This document shows positions 10,771 to 19,288 of a DNA stretch of 64,000 nt, one piece after another. The stretch is from Salinicola endophyticus (lineage in GTDB: Bacteria > Pseudomonadota > Gammaproteobacteria > Pseudomonadales > Halomonadaceae). The notes beneath the pieces were generated by a model. It was not told where the DNA came from. It did not search any database and saw only the letters and a program-made list of their open reading frames with translations. Numbering within the stretch: position 1 is the stretch's first letter; each line of letters begins with the position of its first letter. The stretch lies in assembly GCF_040536835.1 (NCBI RefSeq), contig NZ_CP159578.1, forward strand, positions 1,612,001-1,676,000. Direction: 5' to 3'. The position numbers and the translations under genes were made by a program.

Positions 10771-11040
10771 CTACTCGTCCTCGTGGAAGCGGGCCTCGAA
10801 CAGCGCGGTGATCGCTTCCATCGCCGATTCCGCCTCGTCACCTTCGGTGACGATCACCAGCGGCGTGCCGCAGGGGGCGGCCAGCATCAGCAGCGACATG
10901 ATATTGGCGGCGTCGGCGATACGTTCGCCGTGGTGCACCGCGACCCGGGCGGCGAACGGCTGACAGCACTGCACCAGTTTGGTCGCGGCGCGGGCGTGCA
11001 GACCACGGCGATTGGTCAGCCGCAGTTCACGCGTCGGCAT
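10771..11040 (-). CDS. ptsO: HPr-like phosphocarrier NPr of the nitrogen PTS
   Basis: An 89-residue HPr-fold protein that passes phosphate from EI-Ntr (PtsP) to EIIA-Ntr (PtsN). The active-site histidine is His15 in RRGLHARAATK. The second conserved helix has Ser49 in ANIMSLLML, the position regulated in Gram-positive HPr. The ATG at 11040 is 14 bases inside the 3' end of rapZ, suggesting translational coupling, and gives the normal HPr length. A longer frame to 11127 would add 29 atypical residues. Its position after rapZ and ptsN identifies it as NPr, not the sugar-PTS HPr. Confidence 0.95.
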   Translation of the reverse strand: MPTRELRLTNRRGLHARAATKLVQCCQPFAARVAVHHGERIADAANIMSLLMLAAPCGTPLVIVTEGDEAESAMEAITALFEARFHEDE

Positions 11041-11941
11041 CGCTACCCCGCTCCGCCGGAACGTCATCGGAGAGGGCGGTGTGCACACCGAGCTCGCGAT
11101 GGCGCAGGCGGATGTCGACGTCGTCATGGCGGAAGTGGTGCGCCAGACGCTCGATCAGATAGACCGAGCGGTGATGGCCCCCGGTGCAGCCCACCGCGAC
11201 GGTGAGATAGCTACGGTGACTGGCCAGATAGGCCGGCAGCCAGCGGATCAGCCAAGCGTGGATATCGCCGGCCATGGCGTGCACGTCGGGGTACTGCTCG
11301 AGAAAGGTGACGATCTCGTCGTCACGGCCGTCGAAAGCGCGCAGCGTCGGGTCCCAGAAAGGGTTGGGGAGGCAGCGCACGTCGAACACCATGTCGGCAT
11401 CCAGCGGCACACCGCGCTTGAAGCCGAACGATTCGAAGGTCAGCGTGAGGCGGCCGCCGCTGTGCCGTGCCACCTGTTCGCTGATACGTGCACGCAGGTC
11501 GTGGACCGACAGGCCGCGGGTATCGATCACCAAATCGGCGACCCGCCGGATCGGTGCCAGGTAGGTCTGCTCGTTGTCGATCGCCTCGGCCAGCGTCATG
11601 TCGTTGCCGCGGGTCAGCGGGTGACGACGGCGCGTGGCCGAGTAGCGTTCGAGCAGCACCTTGGCGTCGGCGGTGAGATAGACCACCTGGGTATCGATGC
11701 CGCGTTCGCGCACGCCTTCGAGCAGAACCGGAAAGCGCTCCAGCGCCTCCGGCAGGTTGCGTGCATCGATGCTCACCGCCACGTTGGGTCGTGAGGGCGG
11801 AGCGGCTCTGAGCTCGTCGATCAGCGGCGCCAGCAGATTGGCCGGCAGGTTGTCGATGGCGTAGTAGCCGAGATCCTCGAGCGCTTGCAGCGCAATGGAC
11901 TTTCCCGACCCCGAGCGGCCGCTGATGATGACGAGTCGCAT
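11027..11941 (-). CDS. rapZ: RNase adapter protein RapZ
   Basis: A 304-residue RapZ (YvcJ-family) protein. In enterobacteria it senses glucosamine-6-phosphate and presents the small RNA GlmZ to RNase E, so controlling glmS. The N-terminal P-loop GRSGSGKS is at residues 8-15. The C-terminal domain, with the RNA- and amino-sugar-binding region, contains GCTGGHHRSVYLIERLAHHF, the family hallmark. The ATG at 11941 is 7 bases after the ptsN stop. It lies within the conserved ptsN-rapZ-ptsO string. Whether GlmZ/GlmY RNAs exist in this organism cannot be judged here. Confidence 0.97.
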   Translation of the reverse strand: MRLVIISGRSGSGKSIALQALEDLGYYAIDNLPANLLAPLIDELRAAPPSRPNVAVSIDARNLPEALERFPVLLEGVRERGIDTQVVYLTADAKVLLERYSATRRRHPLTRGNDMTLAEAIDNEQTYLAPIRRVADLVIDTRGLSVHDLRARISEQVARHSGGRLTLTFESFGFKRGVPLDADMVFDVRCLPNPFWDPTLRAFDGRDDEIVTFLEQYPDVHAMAGDIHAWLIRWLPAYLASHRSYLTVAVGCTGGHHRSVYLIERLAHHFRHDDVDIRLRHRELGVHTALSDDVPAERGSDADA

Positions 11942-11948
11942 GCAGTCT

Positions 11949-12431
11949 CTATCCGTCTTCGCTGTCCTGATGATGGCGGATGGCGTCGATCAGCGTGTCG
12001 TGGAGCGCGCGCTGCGAGCCGGCCTGACGCAGCTTCTGGCGCACGCTGCTCTGATTCATGATGCCGGCGACCTCGGCCAGCAGCGAAAGATGGGCATCGT
12101 CTGCCTCCTCCGGCACCAGCAGCACGAACACCAGGTCCACCGGCTCGCCGTCGATGGCATCGAAGTCGATGGCATCCTCGAGGCGCATGAAGCCGGCCAG
12201 CGGGGTCTTGCAGTGCGGGCTGCGCGCGTGCGGAATGGCGACCCCGTTGCCGATGCCTGTGCTGCCCAGACGCTCGCGGCCGATCAGGCGGCTGAAGACC
12301 TCCTGACTGTCCAGGCTGGGCGTATTCTGGGCGATGAAGGTGCTGAAGAATTCCAGCAGACGCTTTTTGCTGCCCCCCGTCACACCGTAGAGGGTGCGCT
12401 CGGGGGGCAGGATGGTTTCCAGAGTGATCAT
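11949..12431 (-). CDS. ptsN: Nitrogen-regulatory EIIA protein PtsN
   Basis: A 160-residue EIIA-Ntr, the terminal phosphoacceptor of the nitrogen PTS (PtsP-NPr-PtsN). In related bacteria it modulates potassium transport, the KdpD kinase and stress responses. The phosphorylated histidine is His68 in GNGVAIPHARSP. The fold is PTS_EIIA type 2 over the full length, with no membrane domain. It is followed after 7 bases by rapZ and preceded after 7 bases by hpf, so these genes form one transcription unit downstream of rpoN. Confidence 0.97.
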   Translation of the reverse strand: MITLETILPPERTLYGVTGGSKKRLLEFFSTFIAQNTPSLDSQEVFSRLIGRERLGSTGIGNGVAIPHARSPHCKTPLAGFMRLEDAIDFDAIDGEPVDLVFVLLVPEEADDAHLSLLAEVAGIMNQSSVRQKLRQAGSQRALHDTLIDAIRHHQDSEDG

Positions 12432-12438
12432 CGGGGAA

Positions 12439-12747
12439 TTAGCGGGCGCCTGCGCCTTGCGCGCGGGCCTGTGCCTTCTCTTTGTGTTTGACCAGTTGGC
12501 GGTCCAGCTTGTCGGTCAGGGCATCGATCGCGGCATACATGTCGATATCGCTGGCTTCGGCATGAATATCGCCGCCCGCTGCGTGTAGCGTGCAAGCCGC
12601 TTGCTGACGCTCTTTCTCGATGCTCAACGTCACCTGAACGTTGGTGATGTTGTCGTAGTGGCGCTCCAGACGTGCGAGTTTCTCGTCGACGTAGTCCCGC
12701 AGGGCGTCGGTCAGTTCGACATGATGGCCGGTGACGTTCACTTGCAT
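12439..12747 (-). CDS. hpf: Ribosome hibernation promoting factor, short form
   Basis: A 102-residue HPF/YfiA-type protein that binds the 30S decoding region in stationary phase and helps form inactive 100S dimers. The family core is seen in VTGHHVELTDALRDYVDEKL, the KLARLERHYD helix and a DMYAAIDALTDKLDRQLVKHK C-terminal helix. It lacks the long C-terminal dimerisation domain of Gram-positive HPF. The ATG at 12747 has a good AGGAG ribosome-binding site 7-8 bases upstream. An upstream frame extension to 12885 overlaps rpoN and is not family-like. Position between rpoN and ptsN is as in E. coli. Confidence 0.96.
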   Translation of the reverse strand: MQVNVTGHHVELTDALRDYVDEKLARLERHYDNITNVQVTLSIEKERQQAACTLHAAGGDIHAEASDIDMYAAIDALTDKLDRQLVKHKEKAQARAQGAGAR

Positions 12748-12862
12748 GGCGCGCTCCTGTTGCGGCTTATGTGGCACCTCTGATTGTAACCCTTTTCTCC
12801 GCGCTGCAAAGGGATCGCGGACGATTGATCGCCCTGCGCTGGCGAGAATTCTAAAAACCCAT

Positions 12863-14281
12863 TCAAGACAATCGCTTGCGTTCACTGGAGGCGGGGATGC
12901 CCATGGCCTCGCGGTACTTGGCTACGGTGCGCCGGGCGACGCTGATATCGGCCTGCGCCAATAGCTCCACCAGCTTGCTGTCGGAGAGCGGCTTGCGCGG
13001 CGACTCCTCGCCGATCAGCTTCTTGAGGCGTGCCCGAATCGCGGTGCTGGAGACGCTGTCGCTCTCGCCGCGCTGGCCCACCTGGCTGGAGAAGAAGTAC
13101 TTGAGCTCGAACACCCCGCGCGGGGTGTGGATGAACTTCTGCGTGGTCACCCGCGAGATGGTGGATTCGTGCATGTCGACGCTGGTGGCGATGTCGGCCA
13201 GGATCAGCGGTTTCATCGCCTCTTCGCCGCGCTCGAGGAAGTCGACCTGGCGCGCCATGATTTCGCGCCCCACCCGCAGCAGGGTGTCGTTACGGCTGGA
13301 GAGGCTCTTCATCAGCCAGCGTGCCTCCTGCAGGTGCTGGCGCAGGAAGGTGTTGTCGTCGCTCTTGTCGGCGCGCCGGATCAGGGCGGCGTAGTCGGGC
13401 TGGATGCGCAGCCGCGGCAGTGCCTCGGCGTTGAGCTCGATGCGCCAGCCGTCGCGGGTCAGGCGCGCCACCAGGTCGGGGATCACGTAGTCCTGCTGGC
13501 CGTGGTCGAAGACCTGGCCGGGGCGCGGGTCGAGGGTGCGGATGGTGGCGATGACGCGGTCGAGCTCGGCATCCTCGAGGCGCAGGCGGCGCTTGAGCTG
13601 GCGCCGGTCGTCGCCGGCCAGCGCCTCCAGGAACTGGCGTACCAGACGCTTGGCCTGGGGCAGCAGCGGGGTGTCTTCGGGCAGGGCGCCGAGCTGTAGC
13701 AGCAGGCATTCGCGCAGGTCGCGGGCGCCCACGCCGGTGGGATCGAACTGCTGCAGTCGCAGCAGCACACGCTCGACATCGGCGCTGGTGACGGCTTCGG
13801 ATTGCTGTGCGCGCAGCCCCGCGGCGAGCTCGTCGAGGGAGCCCTCGAGATAGCCATCGGCGTTGATGGCGTCGATCAGACACTCGCCGATGAGCCGTTC
13901 GCGGGAGGAGAACTCGCCCATGGCAAGCTGCCAGGCGAGATGGTCGTGGAGCGTGGTGCCGGCGGCGTTGCGCTCCAGATCCGGCCACTCGTCGGCGCCG
14001 GCCGGAGCGGCGCTGGCGGCGATGTCCTGATAGGTGTCGCTCCACTCGCTGTCGAGGGCGAGCTCCTCGGGAATGTCGCTGGCCCAGTCCTCCTCGGGCG
14101 TCTCGCTGACCGCCTGCTCGGCATACTCTTCATCCAGCTCGAGCATGGGATTGGTCTCGAGCGCCTGCTGGATCTCCTGGCGCAGATCGAGCGTCGACAG
14201 CTGCAGCAGCTGGATCGCCTGCTGTAGCTGTGGCGTCATCGTCAGCTGGGCGCCGACGCGCAGTTGCAGTGAAGGTTTCAT
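12863..14281 (-). CDS. rpoN: RNA polymerase sigma-54 factor
   Basis: A 472-residue sigma-54, which directs RNA polymerase to -24/-12 promoters that need enhancer-binding ATPases. The N-terminal region I is Gln/Leu-rich (MTPQLQQAIQLLQLSTLDL) and contacts the activator. An acidic linker occupies roughly residues 60-110. The C-terminal RpoN box ARRTVAKYRE at residues 449-458 reads the -24 element. MKPSLQLRVG at 14281 matches the usual family start. ATGs at 14287 and 14302 are in frame and cannot be excluded, since none has a clear Shine-Dalgarno. It lies between lptB and hpf as in E. coli. A sigma-54-type promoter lies 107-122 bases upstream. Confidence 0.96.
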   Translation of the reverse strand: MKPSLQLRVGAQLTMTPQLQQAIQLLQLSTLDLRQEIQQALETNPMLELDEEYAEQAVSETPEEDWASDIPEELALDSEWSDTYQDIAASAAPAGADEWPDLERNAAGTTLHDHLAWQLAMGEFSSRERLIGECLIDAINADGYLEGSLDELAAGLRAQQSEAVTSADVERVLLRLQQFDPTGVGARDLRECLLLQLGALPEDTPLLPQAKRLVRQFLEALAGDDRRQLKRRLRLEDAELDRVIATIRTLDPRPGQVFDHGQQDYVIPDLVARLTRDGWRIELNAEALPRLRIQPDYAALIRRADKSDDNTFLRQHLQEARWLMKSLSSRNDTLLRVGREIMARQVDFLERGEEAMKPLILADIATSVDMHESTISRVTTQKFIHTPRGVFELKYFFSSQVGQRGESDSVSSTAIRARLKKLIGEESPRKPLSDSKLVELLAQADISVARRTVAKYREAMGIPASSERKRLS

Positions 14282-14387
14282 GGACATGGCATGGACACAC
14301 ATGGGGCAGCGGTGGCCGCCGGTCGATAGGATAACCCTACGTTACTGACTGCCCCGGCGGGATGCAACGCTTTGAGCGCTAACTTTA

Positions 14388-14403
14388 TGCAAGAATTATG
14401 CCA
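14388..14403 (-). promoter_or_regulatory. Sigma-54 (-24/-12) promoter facing rpoN
   Basis: Read on the minus strand the site is TGGCATAATTCTTGCA. It matches the full consensus TGGCAY-R-N4-TTGCW, with the GG and GC dinucleotides exactly 12 bases apart. Transcription would start near 14376, giving a leader of about 95 bases to the rpoN ATG at 14281. An imperfect palindrome AACGCTTTGAGCGCT (14366-14380) overlaps the predicted start. No enhancer-binding protein site was identified. Confidence 0.6.
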
Positions 14404-14492
14404 CGGTGCGTTCGGATGGGGCCTGCGGCGGCTTCGAGAGGGGCCCGGCCCGCCGCGGTGGCGCAGCGGGCTGGGAAGGGGGCAGTGCGACC

Positions 14493-15218
14493 TTAGAGGC
14501 GGAACTCGTGCCCCAGATAGACATCCCGCACGCGTTGGTTGTCGAGAATCGCCTCGGGGCGCCCCTCGGCGATGATCTGGCCATCGCCGACGATATAGGC
14601 GTTGTCGCAGATATCGAGCGTCTCGCGCACGTTGTGATCGGTGATCAGTACGCCGATCTCGCGATCGCGCAGCTGGCGGATGATGTTCTTGATATCGCCC
14701 ACCGAGATCGGATCGACCCCGGCGAAGGGCTCGTCGAGCAGCACGAAGGCGGGCTCGGTGGCCAGTGCCCGGGCGATCTCCACCCGGCGCCGCTCGCCGC
14801 CGGAGAGCGACATGCCCAGATTGTCGCGGATATGGTCGACGTGGAAATCGCCGAGCAGCTGCTCCAGGCGGTCGCGGCGCCCGGCGCGGTCGAGATCCTT
14901 GCGCGTTTCCAGAATGGCCATGATGTTGTCGGCGACACTGAGCTTGCGGAAGATCGAGGCCTCCTGCGGCAGATAGCCGATGCCGGCGCGGGCGCGTTCG
15001 TGCATCGGCGCGCGGCTCAGATCACGATCGTCGATGTGCACGCTGCCGGCGTCGGATTTGACCAGGCCCACGATCATGTAGAAGGACGTGGTCTTGCCGG
15101 CACCATTGGGACCGAGCAGGCCGACGATGCTGCCCTGGCGCAGGGTCAGGCTGAAGTCGTGGACGACTCGACGCCCCTTGTAGCTCTTGGCCAGGTGGGC
15201 GGCCGTTAGCGTTTTCAT
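14493..15218 (-). CDS. lptB: LPS export ABC transporter ATP-binding protein LptB
   Basis: Cytoplasmic ATPase of the LptB2FG complex, which drives lipopolysaccharide from the inner membrane along the LptC/LptA bridge. The 241 residues hold Walker [10 protein letters not shown] (36-44), the signature [15 protein letters not shown], Walker [14 protein letters not shown] and the switch histidine in [11 protein letters not shown]. These sequences are nearly family-invariant. The gap to lptA is 31 bases. The 211 bases downstream separate it from rpoN, which has its own candidate promoter. LptF and LptG are not in the window. Confidence 0.97.
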   Translation of the reverse strand: MKTLTAAHLAKSYKGRRVVHDFSLTLRQGSIVGLLGPNGAGKTTSFYMIVGLVKSDAGSVHIDDRDLSRAPMHERARAGIGYLPQEASIFRKLSVADNIMAILETRKDLDRAGRRDRLEQLLGDFHVDHIRDNLGMSLSGGERRRVEIARALATEPAFVLLDEPFAGVDPISVGDIKNIIRQLRDREIGVLITDHNVRETLDICDNAYIVGDGQIIAEGRPEAILDNQRVRDVYLGHEFRL

Positions 15219-15249
15219 CGCTTTCTTCCTTGCCTCGCGAAAGGGGGCG

Positions 15250-15780
15250 TCACTGGGTCTGCTGACGTGGCGTGAGCGTCATGCGCACGCGGCCATCACC
15301 GCTGCCGTCGCCACTGGTGCTGGAGCGGGCGTTGACTCGGCGCGAGTTGAGATAGTACTCGACGTAGGCGCCGTCGAAGGTGTCGCGTGCCTGGTGCAGC
15401 TCGGCGTTGCCGATCAGCTCGACCCGGCGCTCGGCGGCGTGATAGATGATCTTGTCGCCCCAGCCCTTGACCAGGGCTTCGTCGGGGGCAGGCTTCTGCT
15501 CCAGATAGGCGCGCTGATCACCGCCGCCGGTGGCGGTCACCAGGCTTACTTCGCCGTTCTTGCCGCGCTTGATCTCCACTCGCGCGGCCTTGAGCTGCAT
15601 GCTGCCCTGCTGCATGTCGACCTTGCCGGTGTAGACCGCGGTGCCTTGGCGATCGTCGAGTTCGAGCTGGTCGGCGGCGATCTCGATCGGCGCCGAGGCG
15701 TCGCTCTCCAGCGCCAGGGCGGGCAGGCTGGAGAGTCCCAGTGCGGTCAAGACCAGCAGTTGGCCGAGTTCTCGCCTCAT
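15250..15780 (-). CDS. lptA: LPS transport periplasmic protein LptA
   Basis: A 176-residue OstA-like beta-jellyroll protein that polymerises into the periplasmic bridge for lipopolysaccharide. A Sec signal peptide ends near residue 23 (hydrophobic [16 protein letters not shown]). The mature part carries the repeating strands [21 protein letters not shown] and [11 protein letters not shown] typical of the OstA fold. The tail is Ser/Gly/Thr-rich. Its ATG overlaps the lptC stop by 4 bases (ATGA), so the two are coupled. Confidence 0.95.
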   Translation of the reverse strand: MRRELGQLLVLTALGLSSLPALALESDASAPIEIAADQLELDDRQGTAVYTGKVDMQQGSMQLKAARVEIKRGKNGEVSLVTATGGGDQRAYLEQKPAPDEALVKGWGDKIIYHAAERRVELIGNAELHQARDTFDGAYVEYYLNSRRVNARSSTSGDGSGDGRVRMTLTPRQQTQ

Positions 15781-16373
15781 GATCCTTGATCCTCAGGTTG
15801 CTGTGGCAGGCGGCCCTGCACATTGTCGGTCAGACGCATGCGATTCTCGTTGATCCAGGCGTCGAAACGATCGCCACGCATGGTCTGGTTATGCTGACGC
15901 AAGACGGAAGAGGTGTCACTCCAGGCGTGCGCAGTGCGATTGTCGTAGTGGAGCGTCTGGGTCTCCAGGCTCCAGGCATTGGTCGGCTGCACCAGGCGCG
16001 CGTTGCCTTCGAGCGTGAGCAGGTTGCCATCTTCGGCCAGCTGGCCGCGGTCGCCGGTGATCTGCCACTCGCGCTGATCGTCGTCGATCAGGTAGCCGTG
16101 GGGCTTCTCGGCGCGGATCACGTCGTCGGCCGGGGTGTGCACCATGCGCGGCGTGTCGAGCCGCTGATAGGCGCGGCCCTGCTCGTCGAAGCGCGTCATC
16201 CGCGCATCTTCGAGGAAGTAGTCGGGTTCGCCGGCGGGATCGCTGGGCGCCGGCGCCGGGGTGCGCTCGTTGCGCTGGTCGAGATAGGCGAGCCCGCCGC
16301 CGAGGGCCAGCAGCAGGGCCAGCAGGCCGAGGCGGCGCCACCAGGGGGAGCGAGTTCGTGGCGTGGCTGTCAC
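15777..16373 (-). CDS. lptC: LPS export protein LptC
   Basis: Bitopic inner-membrane protein that accepts LPS from LptB2FG and hands it to LptA. A single membrane helix (LGLLALLLALGGGLAYL) follows a short basic N-terminus, and the periplasmic part is OstA-like. I chose the GTG at 16373 (VTATPRTRSPWW, 198 residues) because a strong AAAGGAG ribosome-binding site lies 6 bases upstream. An ATG at 16451 would add 26 residues containing the internal duplication ARVEPD-ARVEPD and has no such site. kdsC, which precedes lptC in E. coli, is absent. Confidence 0.92.
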   Translation of the reverse strand: MTATPRTRSPWWRRLGLLALLLALGGGLAYLDQRNERTPAPAPSDPAGEPDYFLEDARMTRFDEQGRAYQRLDTPRMVHTPADDVIRAEKPHGYLIDDDQREWQITGDRGQLAEDGNLLTLEGNARLVQPTNAWSLETQTLHYDNRTAHAWSDTSSVLRQHNQTMRGDRFDAWINENRMRLTDNVQGRLPQQPEDQGS

Positions 16374-16452
16374 GCGGTCTCCTTTCGAATCGGGTTCGAC
16401 CCGGGCATCGGGTTCGACGCGAGCGCCGGCATTGGCGCGAGCAGCGGCCATC

Positions 16453-17430
16453 TCAGATCACGCCGCTGCGCAGTAGGTCGTGCATGTGCAGGGCGCCGAT
16501 CGGGCGTCCCGCCTCGACCACCGCGAGGGCGGTGATCATGTTGTCTTCCATGATGCGCACCGCCTCGGCGGCGAGCATGTCCGGCGCCGTCGTCTTGCCG
16601 CCGCGGGTCATCACGTCATCGACCTTGAGCAGGTCGAAATCGCCGCGCTGGTCCAGCGTGCGGCGCAGGTCGCCGTCGGTGTAGACACCGACCAGATGCT
16701 GATGTTCATCCACCACGCAGGTGAAGCCCATGCCCTTGCGTGTCATCTCCAGCAGCGCTACACGCAGGGGGCTGCCGGCGGGCACGCAGGGCAGCCGCTC
16801 GCCACCGTGCATCAGATCGCTGACGCGCAGCAGCAGCCGCTTGCCCAGGGTTCCGCCGGGGTGCGACAGGGCGAAGTCCTCGGGGCTGAAGCCACGCGCC
16901 TCGAGCAGCGCCAGGGCCAGGGCGTCGCCCATCGCCAGGGCCGCGGTGGTCGACGAGGTGGGCGCGAGGTCGTGCGGGCACGCCTCGCGCGACACGCCGG
17001 TGTCGATGTGCACGTCGCTGTAGCGGGCCAGGGTCGAGTGGGGGCGGCCGGTGAGGCTGATCAGTGGCGCGCCCAGGCGCTTGAACAGGGTGATCAGTCC
17101 AGTGATCTCCTGGGTCTCGCCGGAGTTGGAGAGCGCGATCACCACGTCACCCGCGGTGACCATGCCCAGGTCGCCGTGACTGGCCTCGCCGGGGTGCAGA
17201 TAGAAGGCCGGTGAGCCGGTGCTGGCGAAGGTGGCCGCCATCTTGCGCGCGATGTGTCCGGACTTGCCCATGCCGGTGACGATGATCCGGCCACTGCACT
17301 CGAGCAGCGTGCGGCAGGCGTGGTCGAAGCTGGCATCGAGCTTGTCGATCAGTTCAGTCAGGGCCTGCTGCTCGAGGGTGAGCGTGCGCCGGGCGCTGGC
17401 GCGAAAATCGAAGGTGGCGTCTGGGGTCAT
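16453..17430 (-). CDS. kdsD: Arabinose 5-phosphate isomerase KdsD
   Basis: Converts ribulose 5-phosphate to arabinose 5-phosphate, the first step of Kdo synthesis for LPS. The 325 residues comprise an N-terminal SIS domain (GMGKSGHIARKMAATFAST, LSNSGETQEI) and two C-terminal CBS domains (about 205-265 and 270-325). The ATG at 17430 gives family length (328 in E. coli) and has AGCAGGA upstream. The frame stays open to 17514 without family similarity. It is the first gene of the minus-strand LPS/rpoN cluster and divergent from mlaF, as in enterobacteria. Confidence 0.95.
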   Translation of the reverse strand: MTPDATFDFRASARRTLTLEQQALTELIDKLDASFDHACRTLLECSGRIIVTGMGKSGHIARKMAATFASTGSPAFYLHPGEASHGDLGMVTAGDVVIALSNSGETQEITGLITLFKRLGAPLISLTGRPHSTLARYSDVHIDTGVSREACPHDLAPTSSTTAALAMGDALALALLEARGFSPEDFALSHPGGTLGKRLLLRVSDLMHGGERLPCVPAGSPLRVALLEMTRKGMGFTCVVDEHQHLVGVYTDGDLRRTLDQRGDFDLLKVDDVMTRGGKTTAPDMLAAEAVRIMEDNMITALAVVEAGRPIGALHMHDLLRSGVI

Positions 17431-17650
17431 GGTCCTGCTCTGTCGTTCTGCTGTGTCGCATGCGTGGCCGGTGGTCGATGAAGAATCGGCTGTCGCGCGG
17501 GTGTCGGCTGGCATCCGGGCGCGGACACGCTAGGGTTTGAGCAGTATACCGTTGATCGACTGCACTTTGGGCATTCGCTGGCGGCAGCGGGGCAAGAGCG
17601 CGCCTGACGGCGAGCACGCGCACGGCTGGCTGCACTCCGTCAGGTTAGGA

Positions 17651-17675
17651 TACAATGTTCGATAATCTATCGAAC
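17651..17675 (+). promoter_or_regulatory. Candidate mlaF promoter -10 with 19-bp perfect palindrome
   Basis: TACAAT (17651-17656) is a good -10 hexamer, but no convincing -35 is visible 16-18 bases upstream. Directly downstream GTTCGATA-ATC-TATCGAAC (17657-17675) is a perfect 8+8 inverted repeat that covers the expected transcription start and leader. It ends 18 bases before the mlaF ATG, whose ribosome-binding site is GGAGGG. The palindrome could be a repressor operator or a 5' hairpin in the mla mRNA. Confidence 0.45.
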
Positions 17676-17693
17676 CTGAGTGGTGGAGGGTGC

Positions 17694-18509
17694 ATGAATG
17701 ACCCGATTATGATCGAGGTCAAGAATCTGCATTTCGCCCGCGGCAGCACCGAGGTGTTTCGCGGCGTGGATCTGCAGATTCCGCTCGGCAAGATAACCGC
17801 CATCATGGGGCCGAGCGGTACTGGCAAGACGACCCTGCTCAAGCTGATCGGCGGGCAGCTGACACCTGACCGCGGCCAGGTGCTGATCGGCGGGCAGGAT
17901 GTGCACAAACTGCCGCGACGCTCGCTGTTCAAGCTGCGTCGGCGTATGGGCATGCTGTTCCAGAGCGGCGCGCTGTTCTCCGACCTGGATGTGTTCGAGA
18001 ACGTGGCTTTTCCGCTGCGCGTACACACCGAGCTGCCCAACGCCATGATTCGCGACATCGTGCTGATGAAGCTGCAGGCGGTTGGGCTGCGCGGCGCGCG
18101 CCACCTGATGCCGTCGGAGCTCTCCGGAGGCATGGCACGGCGCGTGGCGCTGGCGCGAGCAGTGGCGCTGGACCCGGACCTGGTGCTCTACGACGAGCCC
18201 TTCGTGGGCCAGGACCCGATTTCGATGGGCGTGCTGGTGCAGCTGATCAAGAAGGTCAATCAGGCGCTGGGGCTGACTGCTATCGTGGTCTCTCACGATA
18301 TCAAGGAGACGCTCTCCATCGCCGACTACGTCTATATCATCGCCGACGGCAAGGTGATGTCCCACGGCACGCCGCAGACACTGGACGTCGACGAAGACGC
18401 CCACACGCGTCAGTTCGTCCACGGCGAGCCCGATGGACCGGTGCCGTTCCACTATCCGGCGCCGGATTTCTACGACGATATCCTGGCACCCGCGGGGCAG
18501 TTTTCATGA
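17694..18509 (+). CDS. mlaF: Phospholipid ABC transporter ATPase MlaF
   Basis: ATPase of the MlaFEDB complex, which trafficks phospholipids between inner and outer membranes and maintains outer-membrane asymmetry. Walker A is GPSGTGKTT, the signature [15 protein letters not shown], Walker [14 protein letters not shown] and the switch VVSHDIKET. The 271-residue start at 17694 ([14 protein letters not shown]) has a GGAGGG site 5 bases upstream. A frame extension to 17655 runs into the palindrome and was rejected. The C-terminal tail ([20 protein letters not shown]) is the segment that contacts the neighbouring ATPase and MlaB in known structures. Confidence 0.97.
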   Translation: MNDPIMIEVKNLHFARGSTEVFRGVDLQIPLGKITAIMGPSGTGKTTLLKLIGGQLTPDRGQVLIGGQDVHKLPRRSLFKLRRRMGMLFQSGALFSDLDVFENVAFPLRVHTELPNAMIRDIVLMKLQAVGLRGARHLMPSELSGGMARRVALARAVALDPDLVLYDEPFVGQDPISMGVLVQLIKKVNQALGLTAIVVSHDIKETLSIADYVYIIADGKVMSHGTPQTLDVDEDAHTRQFVHGEPDGPVPFHYPAPDFYDDILAPAGQFS

Positions 18510-19288
18510 TCGATCGTATCGCCGCACTGGGCCGGGGCACGCTCGACGTGCTCATGGCGATCGGGCGCGCCGGACTCTTTCTGGTGCAGTCCGTGTTCTG
18601 CCTGCCCTCGCGCGAGGGTTTCCACCTGTGGCTGCGCCAGATGCACTTCGTCGGCGTGATGTCGGTGGCCATCGTGCTGGTATCGGGGCTGTTCATCGGC
18701 ATGGTGCTGGCGCTGCAGGGTTACACCATCCTGGTGGGCTTCGGCGCCGATGAGGCGCTGGGGCAGATGGTGGCGTTGTCACTGGTGCGCGAGCTGGCGC
18801 CGGTGGTCGCGGCGCTGCTGTTCGCCGGCCGCGCCGGCTCGGCGTTGACCGCCGAGATCGGCCTGATGAAGGCCACCGAGCAGCTCACCAGCATGGAGAT
18901 GATCGGGGTCGACCCGCTGCGCCGCATCGTCGCGCCGCGGCTGTGGGCCGGTTTCGTGTCGCTGCCGATCCTCACCGTGATCTTCGCGGTGGTCGGTATC
19001 TGGGGCGGTTACCTGGTCGGCGTCGACTGGCTCGGCGTGTATGACGGCTCCTACTGGAGCAACATGCAGGACAGTGTCGACTTCGTCGGTGACGTGCTCA
19101 ACGGCATGATCAAGAGTCTGGTGTTCGGCCTGGTGGTGACCTGGATCGCGGTGTTCCAGGGCTATGACCTGGTGCCCACCTCGGAAGGTATTTCACGCGC
19201 GACCACTCGTACGGTGGTCTACGCTTCGCTCGCGGTACTGGGCCTCGATTTCGTGCTCACCGCCTTGATGTTTGGAGATCTCGGATGA
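18506..19288 (+). CDS. mlaE: Phospholipid ABC transporter permease MlaE
   Basis: Inner-membrane permease of the Mla system, 260 residues with about five to six membrane segments. Conserved MlaE blocks include [20 protein letters not shown] in slightly variant form ([20 protein letters not shown]), the coupling-helix region [10 protein letters not shown] and [17 protein letters not shown] near the end. The ATG overlaps the mlaF stop by 4 bases. MlaE dimerises with MlaF beneath it and the MlaD hexamer above. Confidence 0.97.
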   Translation: MIDRIAALGRGTLDVLMAIGRAGLFLVQSVFCLPSREGFHLWLRQMHFVGVMSVAIVLVSGLFIGMVLALQGYTILVGFGADEALGQMVALSLVRELAPVVAALLFAGRAGSALTAEIGLMKATEQLTSMEMIGVDPLRRIVAPRLWAGFVSLPILTVIFAVVGIWGGYLVGVDWLGVYDGSYWSNMQDSVDFVGDVLNGMIKSLVFGLVVTWIAVFQGYDLVPTSEGISRATTRTVVYASLAVLGLDFVLTALMFGDLG

